From contig MKTB01000010.1 of assembly GCA_001897525.1 (NCBI GenBank), forward strand, positions 338,794 through 402,793: DNA of 64,000 nucleotides, in the 5' to 3' direction. The stretch is from Bacteroidetes bacterium 43-16. Its GTDB lineage: Bacteria; Bacteroidota; Bacteroidia; Chitinophagales; Chitinophagaceae. A model generated the notes under the pieces. It was not told where the DNA came from and did not search any database. It saw nothing but the letters and a program-made list of their open reading frames with translations. The translations under genes and the position numbers were made by a program. This document shows, one piece after another, positions 1-7,642 of this stretch (position 1 is its first letter; each line of letters begins with the position of its first letter).

Positions 1-294
1 TAGAGGCACTGTATTGTTTTTATAAATAAAAAAGCTTAAAGGAGAATATTAGAACGGAATAGGCGGTACGGTGTAATTCGCCTTCAATATGTATCAATTA
101 TTATTGAATTAAATAAATAAATGCTACTCAAACAATTTATTTACAAATTATTATGAAATTATAAAATTTAATATTATTTTTCGAATTCTAACAATATTCC
201 TCACTTTTAAACTAGTAGGTTTCGCCTGCTATCTCCCTTTTTTTAGTATAACAATCTGAATTTCAAATTACATTTCACCTTTTAAATTCAAATT
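1..294. other. AT-rich non-coding stretch
   Basis: No open frame of convincing length is seen. The stretch is very AT-rich and precedes the secreted protein gene at 295. No good match to the Bacteroidota promoter consensus was found; the sequence around 208-222 only loosely resembles a TAnnTTTG box. Confidence 0.5.
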
Positions 295-1401
295 ATGAAA
301 AAGATTAGTTTGCTTATTATGTTAGCCTGCTTTGCGAGTATTGCATTTGCAGGCGGAGACGCGAATATTCGTAAAAATTGTACTTTCTGGAAGAAGAGAT
401 ATAAGTCTTCTGCTCGCATTTCTATCGGGATACCCATATGTTATTCTTCAAATGCTAGCTGTAATGGTAATTTCCGAGAGTATCTTCATCCGATGTGTGA
501 CAAAGACTGTGGTTTCCAGGAGGCATGGGCCGGTCCTGGCGGACTTGGTTCTCCACCATCAGGCACCTATGGTTATATCAAAAAGCGGATCTGCTCTCGT
601 GGAGAAGTAATTGACGACCTAGGCATGCTGCTGTTGCCTGAAGCAAGCAGTAATGCTGCAGCGAATGCCGACAATATCGAAGAATCGTTACTGACGGTTG
701 ACGCCATAGAATTCATTGACGGGAGCCGTACGGTACAACTCCAAAACCTTTCAGGTTATGCCACTCTTCAGAAAAACAATGGTTTTAAATCTGAACTGAC
801 CGTATCTATCTGGTTACCGACAGATGATGAGGTCAATCAGATTGAAGATACCACTATGGATGCGAACGAAGTTATCCGACAACTGAAAATACAGGTTACG
901 GACAACGGTGTTGTTATCAATGGTAATTTATATAACGCAGACCTGCAACAGTTCTTTATTATCAGCGAATCCGCCTCGCAAGTTAAGGTTGCGTTTACTG
1001 GTCTTAATCTGAATGTACCTATCCCAGCGTCAATACCTTTTGACAATATTGCGGTTAGGCTGTCAGGTGATGGTCTACCGGACAATCAGACTAACATGCA
1101 GACTATGTCGGCTAACACGCAACTTGCTATTGATAATAAGGATGTTGTTTTTAACGCTTATCCTAATCCGACAAGTAACCAACTGAACATTGAATTTTCA
1201 AACTCCAATGAAGGCGGTAAAACAAGTATTATGCTATTTGATGTTACGGGTAGAAAAATACAGGATATCTTTAATGGCGATTTAGCTAAAAATGAGAAGC
1301 GTATATTTACTGCTGATCTTAGCCGTTATCCGGATCAAACTTACTTTATCTACATCGAAAGTGGCGGAACGAAATTAATTCGTAAGGTCATGAAAAATTA
1401 G
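295..1401 (+). CDS. Secreted protein with C-terminal type IX secretion sorting domain
   Basis: The 368-residue product starts with a signal peptide (residues 1-19, ending ASIAFA). A cysteine-rich N-terminal part follows (about residues 28-105, with at least seven Cys), then a region without recognisable motifs. The C-terminal ~85 residues are a Por secretion (T9SS type A) sorting domain, with the typical YPNPTSNQLNI start and a final strand ending in RKVMKN. Such proteins are exported by Sec and then passed across the outer membrane by the type IX system. The N-terminal part is not recognised, so the substrate or role is unknown. The gene is monocistronic: a strong terminator follows directly. 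Confidence 0.85.
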   Translation: MKKISLLIMLACFASIAFAGGDANIRKNCTFWKKRYKSSARISIGIPICYSSNASCNGNFREYLHPMCDKDCGFQEAWAGPGGLGSPPSGTYGYIKKRICSRGEVIDDLGMLLLPEASSNAAANADNIEESLLTVDAIEFIDGSRTVQLQNLSGYATLQKNNGFKSELTVSIWLPTDDEVNQIEDTTMDANEVIRQLKIQVTDNGVVINGNLYNADLQQFFIISESASQVKVAFTGLNLNVPIPASIPFDNIAVRLSGDGLPDNQTNMQTMSANTQLAIDNKDVVFNAYPNPTSNQLNIEFSNSNEGGKTSIMLFDVTGRKIQDIFNGDLAKNEKRIFTADLSRYPDQTYFIYIESGGTKLIRKVMKN

Positions 1402-1413
1402 TATAAATAATGG

Positions 1414-1443
1414 AAAAGCGCTGTGTTGACAGCGCTTTTTTTA
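1414..1443 (+). terminator. Rho-independent terminator after the T9SS cargo gene
   Basis: An 11-bp perfect stem (1414-1424 with 1429-1439), a four-base loop and a run of T residues lie 13 bases after the stop codon at 1401. The stem is AT-flanked on both sides, so it may also serve the convergent gene ending at 1473. Confidence 0.9.
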
Positions 1444-1472
1444 TGGGTTAATGACATTGTGAGTTAGTGTAT

Positions 1473-2390
1473 TTAGAAAGGATTCCAAAGATAGTTCGGT
1501 AGATCATATTCCTTTCTAACCTCCTCCATACGTCTTTCCAAATTTTTGAAGAAATCAGGATCGGTAAAACTTTCCGTGCGAAGTATAAAATGGACATAGT
1601 TAGTTTTTTCCATTCGGCCTTCCCTAACTGCTTTTTCTAAAAGATCCTTGAAGAAGGTTTGCCTCAGCTCAATATTGTCGTAATGACTTAAAATAATTGG
1701 TTGATACCAACTTACTGCTTCACCTACTTCTTTAACACCAAAGTATTTTTGGTGTTTTCTATAGAAGGCTAAAACATTCGCATTTTGGATGCTATCCTGG
1801 AATTTAAACAGCTGGTATCTTTTCTCCTGGTTGATTCTATCGTCCTCCTTGTAGGCGTATTTTAGTTTTCGGTATAACTGATCGTTGATATAAAATCTAA
1901 TGATCTGTTCTCCTGCTACTTTATCCGTAGCTTTTACATTTTTCTTATAGTCATTAATTGCTTTTGTTATTATCGGCTCCCGCTTCTCTTTGACAGTGAA
2001 ATATTTAATCAATGGAATATCGGAAGATACTAAAAGACTTATCAGTTCATCATAGTTGTAGTTTACGATTTTTTGATTCAGCAGTTTTTTACTTCTTTCT
2101 TCATTGCCAATAAAATGGTAGGCACATATCAGGTATGAGATGGGTATCTTACTGATTTCCGGTTCTCGATCTAATGTCAGGAGTTCTCCTAACTGTATTA
2201 CATTCCTATATCGTTCCTCTAATAGTAAGGAGTCAAAAACAGCAGTGTATGTTTTTGCTTGCTGTTTTACATCTACTTCTACAGCTGTCGTCGTGGGTGG
2301 CTTTGGTGCTTCTGCTTGCGCATTCGCACTTTTATTAGTCGTAAGAAGCGAGAGTAAGATAATTGGATATAGTTTGAATAATGTTTTCAT
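1473..2390 (-). CDS. Exported protein of unknown function, TPR-like
   Basis: The 305-residue product has an N-terminal signal peptide (residues 1-25, ending SANA) followed by a mostly helical chain. The first half reads like degenerate TPR-type helical pairs. The second half carries a DxxxNANVLAFY-type segment and a later YVHFILRTE segment that loosely recall DUF6624-type proteins of Bacteroidota; this resemblance is from memory and weak. It faces a second small exported ORF just upstream (2434-2658) and may have been transcribed with it. No catalytic motif was found. Confidence 0.6.
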   Translation of the reverse strand: MKTLFKLYPIILLSLLTTNKSANAQAEAPKPPTTTAVEVDVKQQAKTYTAVFDSLLLEERYRNVIQLGELLTLDREPEISKIPISYLICAYHFIGNEERSKKLLNQKIVNYNYDELISLLVSSDIPLIKYFTVKEKREPIITKAINDYKKNVKATDKVAGEQIIRFYINDQLYRKLKYAYKEDDRINQEKRYQLFKFQDSIQNANVLAFYRKHQKYFGVKEVGEAVSWYQPIILSHYDNIELRQTFFKDLLEKAVREGRMEKTNYVHFILRTESFTDPDFFKNLERRMEEVRKEYDLPNYLWNPF

Positions 2391-2433
2391 ATCAGATGTA
2401 GATTTGGGTTAATGTGAAGCTATTGAACCGGAG

Positions 2434-2658
2434 CTAGGTAGACGTATGGCGGATTTGGCATTTTAGTTGAAATTCTTCGTTGTAAAAGTTGATTGCAGCG
2501 TCAAAACTACTGTCTACAATAGCCAGTTCGGCCTTATTAATCATTGCATAATATAGTTGTATTGAATCTATACTATGCTGCCCTTTTACTCTCAGACCGC
2601 CCAAACTTGCAATAAGCGTGACGGTCAATGCAATTGTAAAAGAAATTAATTTTTTCAT
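2434..2658 (-). CDS. Small exported protein, possibly a truncated TPR-type gene
   Basis: Start taken at the ATG giving MKKLISFTIALTV, a good signal peptide; an upstream in-frame start would add nine residues in front of it. The mature part is only about 50 residues and contains YYAMINKAELAIVDSSF, which resembles the first helices of TPR-type Bacteroidota secreted proteins. The chain then ends abruptly after FQLKCQ. In another reading frame the same bases continue with a P-rich YVYLAPV stretch, so the gene may be a frameshifted remnant. It lies on the same strand as, and 43 bases upstream of, the 305-residue exported protein. Confidence 0.45.
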   Translation of the reverse strand: MKKLISFTIALTVTLIASLGGLRVKGQHSIDSIQLYYAMINKAELAIVDSSFDAAINFYNEEFQLKCQIRHTST

Positions 2659-2872
2659 ATTTGGTTTAAAGCTGGTTAACTGCAAGTTATGCTATTTGTG
2701 TGTATAAAAATCTTTAACCAAAAAAAGTTATATTATTAATTTTATAATTCACCATGAGGTGGAATAGTTCACCCCTACTCCTTTCTATTTCACGCATCTG
2801 AGCGAGCCTAATCCTCTTTTTTAGCTGGCTCAATGGACATTTTTGTCCCTCAACAAATGACATTTCACCAAA

Positions 2873-3724
2873 ATGCGCGATATGAGGAAATTTACTGAAG
2901 AACTGCTGATGCAGACACAAACCAAAGTCCAAAAGGTAATCAAAAAAGGTGCAACGGGATTCGAACTTTACAACTCCTGTTTTCAAATCTTACGGTCAAC
3001 GTTCGCACAACTAAAGAAATTTATTCTTGAATATGAGTTTAAGAACCACAAAGAAGAGATAGAATTCTTTAAGGACATAAAACCTCTATTCCAGGCCCAG
3101 CTTCTATACTACATGGAACTTATTCAAATCGAAATCCGGAAGCCCACCGTATCTGAACGGAAAGAGCTCATCAAATACTATCGTAGTGTCTCCGGCCAAT
3201 ATCAAATCTCTCTGAAAAAATATGAAGTCTTCCTTCACTACATCCGTACACAGCTTACAAATGCCGATCACCTTATGTTTATTCGATCTCCTGAGCTTGA
3301 GCCGATGATCCATACAGACATCGTTGACCTTGATGACCGATTCTCCACTCCTGCCAGTTCTGAACTCAGTCGCATCAAAGCCCATGAAATGATTATCGAG
3401 TATATGGGAACGAAGGTCATGGAGCTAAAAACCGGTGCGGCTCTGATGGATCTGCAGCCCTACTCTACTATCTGGACCGGGAGCAAGGTTGCGTTAATAG
3501 AACTAGCTTACGCCCTACACTCCTGCAAGATGATAAACCACGGTATGGCCGATATCCGACAGATCATCAGTGCACTAGAAGGTATCTTTAAAATACAGCT
3601 TGGAGATTTCTATCGCGTATTCCAGAATATCCGAATCCGCCAGAGCAGCCGGACTACGTTTATGGATGAGCTGAAGGAAAAGCTGATCGAGCGGATGGAT
3701 GAGACGGATTTAAACGGTAGGTGA
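2873..3724 (+). CDS. rteC: RteC-family regulator of conjugative transposon excision
   Basis: The 283-residue protein matches RteC of the CTnDOT family across its C-terminal half. The diagnostic segment begins WTGSKVALIELAYALH (about residues 200-215) and continues through GDFYRVFQNIRIR and RTTFMDELKEKL to an MDETD end. In CTnDOT, RteC activates the excision genes and so links regulatory signals to transfer; the same role is inferred here. ATG codons at 2873 and 2882 are both possible starts. The gene stands alone, with no RteA/RteB sensor pair in the window. An opposite-strand frame over its 5' end was not accepted. Confidence 0.88.
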   Translation: MRDMRKFTEELLMQTQTKVQKVIKKGATGFELYNSCFQILRSTFAQLKKFILEYEFKNHKEEIEFFKDIKPLFQAQLLYYMELIQIEIRKPTVSERKELIKYYRSVSGQYQISLKKYEVFLHYIRTQLTNADHLMFIRSPELEPMIHTDIVDLDDRFSTPASSELSRIKAHEMIIEYMGTKVMELKTGAALMDLQPYSTIWTGSKVALIELAYALHSCKMINHGMADIRQIISALEGIFKIQLGDFYRVFQNIRIRQSSRTTFMDELKEKLIERMDETDLNGR

Positions 3725-3816
3725 TCAGTATTTATGGCAAGAATTCTTGAGGTTGACTTCAATTTCAATAGCATCGATTAAACTAATAAAAATACCAAAA
3801 TACGGGAATTCCCCCA

Positions 3817-3847
3817 TTGTCTGAGATTCAATACTGGCCTATCTTTG
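3817..3847 (+). promoter_or_regulatory. Bacteroidota-type promoter upstream of the lipoprotein cluster
   Basis: TTG at 3817-3819 is followed, after exactly 20 bases, by TATCTTTG at 3840-3847. This fits the TTG-N19-21-TAnnTTTG consensus of the Bacteroidota primary sigma factor. The first plausible gene is the lipoprotein at 4072, which implies a leader of about 215 bases. Confidence 0.7.
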
Positions 3848-4071
3848 CGGCAACTTATTACAAAGCAGTTTACAATTGCTAACACCGTTACAGCCATCTC
3901 GATCGATCTAATATATATAGGCTGTAATAAACCTTTATCATTTTCCGCCATGACCACAATTTCTATTTCAACAGAAATTGTGCTTGAGAAAACATTACCT
4001 GTACGTACAGTTTTTTATTTTACTAACAACCTAAAAATCTAGAATTATCAAATCTATTTAAAACAAAATTG
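3848..4071 (+). promoter_or_regulatory. Long structured leader of the lipoprotein gene
   Basis: The leader contains a perfect 10-bp hairpin (3955-3964 with 3973-3982, eight-base loop). Further on is a 12-base palindrome CTGTACGTACAG at 3999-4010, directly followed by six T residues. The second could act as a weak attenuator or as an operator. An open frame overlapping this leader (3845-4042) lacks a good start and any recognisable sequence and was rejected as a gene. Confidence 0.45.
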
Positions 4072-5430
4072 ATGAAAAAACTAATAATTCCGATTGCTCT
4101 AGTTTCCCTTACTATTGCTGCGAGTTCATGTAAAAAACAACTGGATACAGATGGCAGACCAAGTGTCTCGCTGATGAACGATCAACGTGACATCAAAGAA
4201 TTAACAGACAAATATTTTGACGGAATTTCCGAAAATGATATAAGATATATGCCGCAGAGCGATGAAGAAAAACGTCGCGCTGTAATGATTGATCAGATAA
4301 CCGAGGTATTTAAGGTCTTGTACGAAGACCAGAATAATGTCAAGCTTGTGAATGCTGCTATTAAATCTGAATTATACACTGACGAAACCATATTGCTCAA
4401 AGACCTTATTGACAACAATAGTCTACTGAAGGACAATGCTCGATTCATGAGCCTGACCGAAGGTCTTCCGACGAATCTCGATGAATTTGCAAATAGCTTT
4501 ATGGATGCTGCCAATAATTTAGGCAATCCTGACTTAATTGAATACCTGAATGAGGTTGTTACACAAACAGGAACACTGACCAGCGAAGTTTCGGTTTATT
4601 TCCCATATTCTGAAGATTACACGTTATCTAATACAGATGTTACCCTTGTAGCAGCAGTAGCTGATGCGGATGCTATCTTAGGTTATTCCAGAGGCGTTGC
4701 TTCTGATGCAGGTGGCGGACTTTATACTACGCTAACTACTGTAAATGATGATTACGCTGCGACAACAAAACCGGTACACGTTATCGGTGTAAACGGTGTA
4801 CGCCTTCGCGCTGGCGTCGCGATTCCCCTTGCTGATTTCCCTCCAGGTGGCGATATCACTACGCCGGGGTTACCAAGGGAAGTGAAACAAGTATATAGCG
4901 GTGATGTAAAATGTAAAAAACAATATGATGCACTGGTAAGTCTTACCGGAAATGGCGGTGGCTCTGAAATCAGATTTGTTAAAGGTGACGGTTATTTAAA
5001 AACTACAGGTGGTCAGGTTGAAACGAGTACACCAGAACAACCGAATGACATCAGCCGTAAAAATATCCGTAAAGAAAACTGGGTAAACTGGACGCGTGAA
5101 CTAGATAGTGACTGGGAGGCAAATAACCATCAAATCTTTATCGGTATTTATGAAGAAGATAACAGAAATACAACCGAGCTTTCTTTCGCTGTAAGTACAA
5201 CAACAAAGAAGGAGAATTCAAACCTACAAGAAACGGGTACAGTAACGGTAAAATTCACTTACAAGTCTGACGATCCGGTAATTTTTCAGGATAATTTGAA
5301 TAGGGACGTATTTTTTATACTGAATAGAAGTGCCAATACATCTACATGTGGCATGTACGAAGGATGGCCTAAACGTAACTGTAATGCAGACGTTGAGTTT
5401 ACCCTGGCTGACAGAACTTTAGTACCTTAG
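4072..5430 (+). CDS. Predicted surface lipoprotein, paralogue A
   Basis: Start set at the ATG (4072) giving MKKLIIPIALV; the preceding TTG is ignored. A lipobox-like AASSC is followed by KK, so the mature protein (about 430 residues) is predicted to be lipid-anchored. It is clearly paralogous to the product at 6232-7575 along its whole length. Shared blocks include DDYAATTKPVHVIGVNG, a GDITTPGL segment, LTGNGGGSEIRFVKGDGY, and a C-terminal WPKRNCNADVEFTLADRTL. The Gly-rich and Asp-rich C-terminal half looks like a beta-sandwich domain. No enzyme motif is recognised. It shares a run with the beta-barrel-like gene at 5528. Confidence 0.72.
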   Translation: MKKLIIPIALVSLTIAASSCKKQLDTDGRPSVSLMNDQRDIKELTDKYFDGISENDIRYMPQSDEEKRRAVMIDQITEVFKVLYEDQNNVKLVNAAIKSELYTDETILLKDLIDNNSLLKDNARFMSLTEGLPTNLDEFANSFMDAANNLGNPDLIEYLNEVVTQTGTLTSEVSVYFPYSEDYTLSNTDVTLVAAVADADAILGYSRGVASDAGGGLYTTLTTVNDDYAATTKPVHVIGVNGVRLRAGVAIPLADFPPGGDITTPGLPREVKQVYSGDVKCKKQYDALVSLTGNGGGSEIRFVKGDGYLKTTGGQVETSTPEQPNDISRKNIRKENWVNWTRELDSDWEANNHQIFIGIYEEDNRNTTELSFAVSTTTKKENSNLQETGTVTVKFTYKSDDPVIFQDNLNRDVFFILNRSANTSTCGMYEGWPKRNCNADVEFTLADRTLVP

Positions 5431-5468
5431 CGGCTGCTTAAGTTTCGCTAATCAGATTACTAACTAAT

Positions 5469-5505
5469 TATGGAGCTTGGATTATTGATTAATCTGAGCT
5501 CCATA
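5469..5505 (+). terminator. Strong hairpin between lipoprotein A and the barrel-like gene
   Basis: A 9-bp perfect outer stem (TATGGAGCT at 5469-5477 with AGCTCCATA at 5497-5505) encloses an inner 5-bp stem separated by a two-base internal loop. It is not followed by a clear T run. It may be a partial terminator or an mRNA processing/stabilising structure that sets unequal expression of the genes on either side. Confidence 0.5.
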
Positions 5506-5527
5506 TAATTTGACAAATATATTTTAC

Positions 5528-6175
5528 ATGCTTACAAAAAGATACTGCTTATCCATCCTGTCTTCTCTCCTGCTTTCGGGTCTAAGCGTCGTTCCTAATA
5601 CAGCCCAGAGCCAGGAAAGGCCAAAAAATGTTGTAAAAATTTCCGGTGGGTATGTAACATTCGGGACATGGGACATGTTGGGATATGGCATTTCAACTTC
5701 TTATCAAAGGAGTCTGGTAAAGAAGCCACGACTAGGATTAGGTGATTTCCAATTTGGGGGAGAGCTGTTTATGGAGACAGGTGCTACCGGACAACAATTG
5801 GTAGGGAGCAGCCGAGGCGATGTAGACAAAACGTATGCTACAAACACGACAACAAGTCTGTGGGTCAAAGGGAGCTACTATCCATTTCACAAAATTGTTC
5901 CAGGTTTTTATATTGCTGTAGGGCCTACTGTAGGCTACAAAAGGCAGATCCATTCGTCACAGCTTAACATCGTGCACAACCCATCAGCCCAAATTTACCG
6001 GAAAGAGATATTGAACCTGGAAGAAGAAAGTGCGATGTATCTGGGTTACCGGCTATCTTTCGGTTATGATATTTCTATCAGGAATTTCATAATTGGAGTT
6101 AAGGGAGACTTCAACAACAATACTTTTGGAAATGTAAATCTATATGTTGGTGGTCTGGTTGGGGTGAAATTTTAG
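5528..6175 (+). CDS. Predicted outer-membrane beta-barrel protein
   Basis: Start set at the ATG at 5528 (MLTKRYCLSIL), which gives a standard signal peptide ending near NTAQSQ; an upstream TTG is less likely. The mature ~190 residues have alternating hydrophobic/polar strands rich in Gly and aromatic residues (for example VVKISGGYVTFG, GYGISTSYQR, GVKGDFNNNTFG) and end in VGVKF with a terminal Phe. All of this is typical of small Bacteroidota outer-membrane barrels. It sits between two paralogous lipoproteins, so the three may act together at the cell surface. The function is unknown. Confidence 0.68.
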   Translation: MLTKRYCLSILSSLLLSGLSVVPNTAQSQERPKNVVKISGGYVTFGTWDMLGYGISTSYQRSLVKKPRLGLGDFQFGGELFMETGATGQQLVGSSRGDVDKTYATNTTTSLWVKGSYYPFHKIVPGFYIAVGPTVGYKRQIHSSQLNIVHNPSAQIYRKEILNLEEESAMYLGYRLSFGYDISIRNFIIGVKGDFNNNTFGNVNLYVGGLVGVKF

Positions 6176-6231
6176 CCTTAAGCGTCTGAAAAGTCTGAAA
6201 ATTTATTCTAAACTTTTTAAAGACAACTTTA

Positions 6232-7575
6232 ATGAAAAAAATTATAATTCCGATTGCTGTAGCAGCTTTGGCTACCGCATTCTATTCCTGTAAAAAAAAT
6301 CCTACATCTTCTTTAGCAACATTTTCGGATAAGGTCGAATTAGGCGATATTACCGGAAGATACCTCAGCGGGGTGCCAGATAACGCCATTAGATTTCTGC
6401 CTGAATCCGACGAAGAAAAACACCGGGTTGCTATGATCGATAAAATCACGGACATTTTCAAAGCACTTTATGAGGACGACAACAACATCAAGCTTGTAAA
6501 TGCTGCTGTCAAATGCGGGCTCTATTCCGATGAGACCATACTATTGAAAGACCTTATCGACGGAAATAGCCTTCTTAAATCATATCCTGGCTTTAACGCG
6601 CTTACAGAAGGCACTAGCCTAAATCTTGATGACTTCAGTACACAGTTCTGGGATATCGCACATAATCTTGGCGAACCAGAATTTATTGAGTTCCTTAATG
6701 AGATTGTTACGCAAACCAATACGATAAACAGTCAGATCTCTGTTTACTTCCCCTACTCCGTAGATTACGCTGTAACGAATGCTGATGTAACGCTCGTTGC
6801 TGGCGTTGCAGACACAGATGAAATCCTTGGCTTTCAGAAAGGCGTCCAATCAGACAACGGTGGTGGCATCTATGGCACTATGATTACCGTGAATGACGAT
6901 TATGCAGCTACGACCAAACCCGTTCATATCATAGGGGTGAACGGAACCGTACTACGGGCGAATACTGTTTCACCCTTGGCTGACTTCTGGCCAGGTGGAG
7001 ATATCTTAACGCCTGGGCTTTCAAGAGAGGTAAAGCAGGTGTACACGGGTGATGTACGCTGCAAACGTCAATATGATGCTTTGGTTAGTTTTACCGGAAA
7101 TGGAGGAGGCTCGGAAATTCGCTTTGTAAAAGGCGATGGCTACCTTGCAACAGACGGTGGGCATGTCAACGCTTCAGGGATGGTGCAGCCTAACGATATC
7201 TCCAGAAAAGATATCCGTCAACAAAACTGGATCAACTGGACGCGAGAATTTGATCCAGACTGGGAGGCAGATAACTTTCAAATGTTTGTTGGCATCTATG
7301 AGGAGGACAATCGCAATGACGGGTCTGTAGCCGTATCTTTGAGTACAACTACGAAATCCGATAATGGTCAGAAAAAGACAGGAGAAGTTGGTATCAAATG
7401 GAACTATAAAACGGACGATGCCGTTATCTTTCAGGATATTCTGAACCGTGATGTATTTTTTGTACTAAACCGTTCGTCCACATTCTCTATATGTGGAAAT
7501 CATGAGGGCTGGCCAAAGCGAAACTGTAATGCTGATGTAGAATTTACTTTAGCAGACCGTACACTTGCTCCTTAG
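6232..7575 (+). CDS. Predicted surface lipoprotein, paralogue B
   Basis: The 447-residue product begins MKKIIIPIAVAALAT and has a lipobox-like AFYSC followed by KKN. It aligns end to end with the product at 4072-5430: the N-terminal SDEEKxRxAMIDxITxxFKxLYED block, the central DDYAATTKPVHIIGVNG block and the C-terminal WPKRNCNADVEFTLADRTL block are all shared. It has diverged enough that the duplication is not recent. The last gene of the cluster, it is closed by a strong terminator 27 bases after its stop. Function unknown. Confidence 0.72.
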   Translation: MKKIIIPIAVAALATAFYSCKKNPTSSLATFSDKVELGDITGRYLSGVPDNAIRFLPESDEEKHRVAMIDKITDIFKALYEDDNNIKLVNAAVKCGLYSDETILLKDLIDGNSLLKSYPGFNALTEGTSLNLDDFSTQFWDIAHNLGEPEFIEFLNEIVTQTNTINSQISVYFPYSVDYAVTNADVTLVAGVADTDEILGFQKGVQSDNGGGIYGTMITVNDDYAATTKPVHIIGVNGTVLRANTVSPLADFWPGGDILTPGLSREVKQVYTGDVRCKRQYDALVSFTGNGGGSEIRFVKGDGYLATDGGHVNASGMVQPNDISRKDIRQQNWINWTREFDPDWEADNFQMFVGIYEEDNRNDGSVAVSLSTTTKSDNGQKKTGEVGIKWNYKTDDAVIFQDILNRDVFFVLNRSSTFSICGNHEGWPKRNCNADVEFTLADRTLAP

Positions 7576-7601
7576 TAAGGCTAGTTTATTTGAACTTAAG
7601 C

Positions 7602-7629
7602 AAGGACTGACTTTTGTCAGTCCTTTTTT
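7602..7629 (+). terminator. Rho-independent terminator closing the lipoprotein cluster
   Basis: A perfect stem of about 10 bp (AAGGACTGAC with GTCAGTCCTT) with a TTTT loop runs into a T tract. It lies between the rightward lipoprotein cluster and the leftward Argonaute operon, whose last codon is at 7643. Confidence 0.9.
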
Positions 7630-7642
7630 GTTTTTCTTTCCT

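Noticed and set aside
1-300. Left attachment site of the element
   Set aside because: No copy of the tRNA 3' half was seen near the left edge, so the boundary must be outside the window.
2714-2986. Open frame on the - strand over the start of rteC
   Set aside because: It overlaps a clearly recognised gene on the other strand and its product resembles no known protein.
3845-4042. Open frame of 65 codons before the lipoprotein gene
   Set aside because: It has only a TTG start within a promoter box, no ribosome-binding site, and overlaps hairpin structures; it reads as leader sequence.
5517-5530. TTG start at 5510 for the barrel-like protein
   Set aside because: The ATG at 5528 gives a better signal peptide; the TTG would put six extra residues before it.
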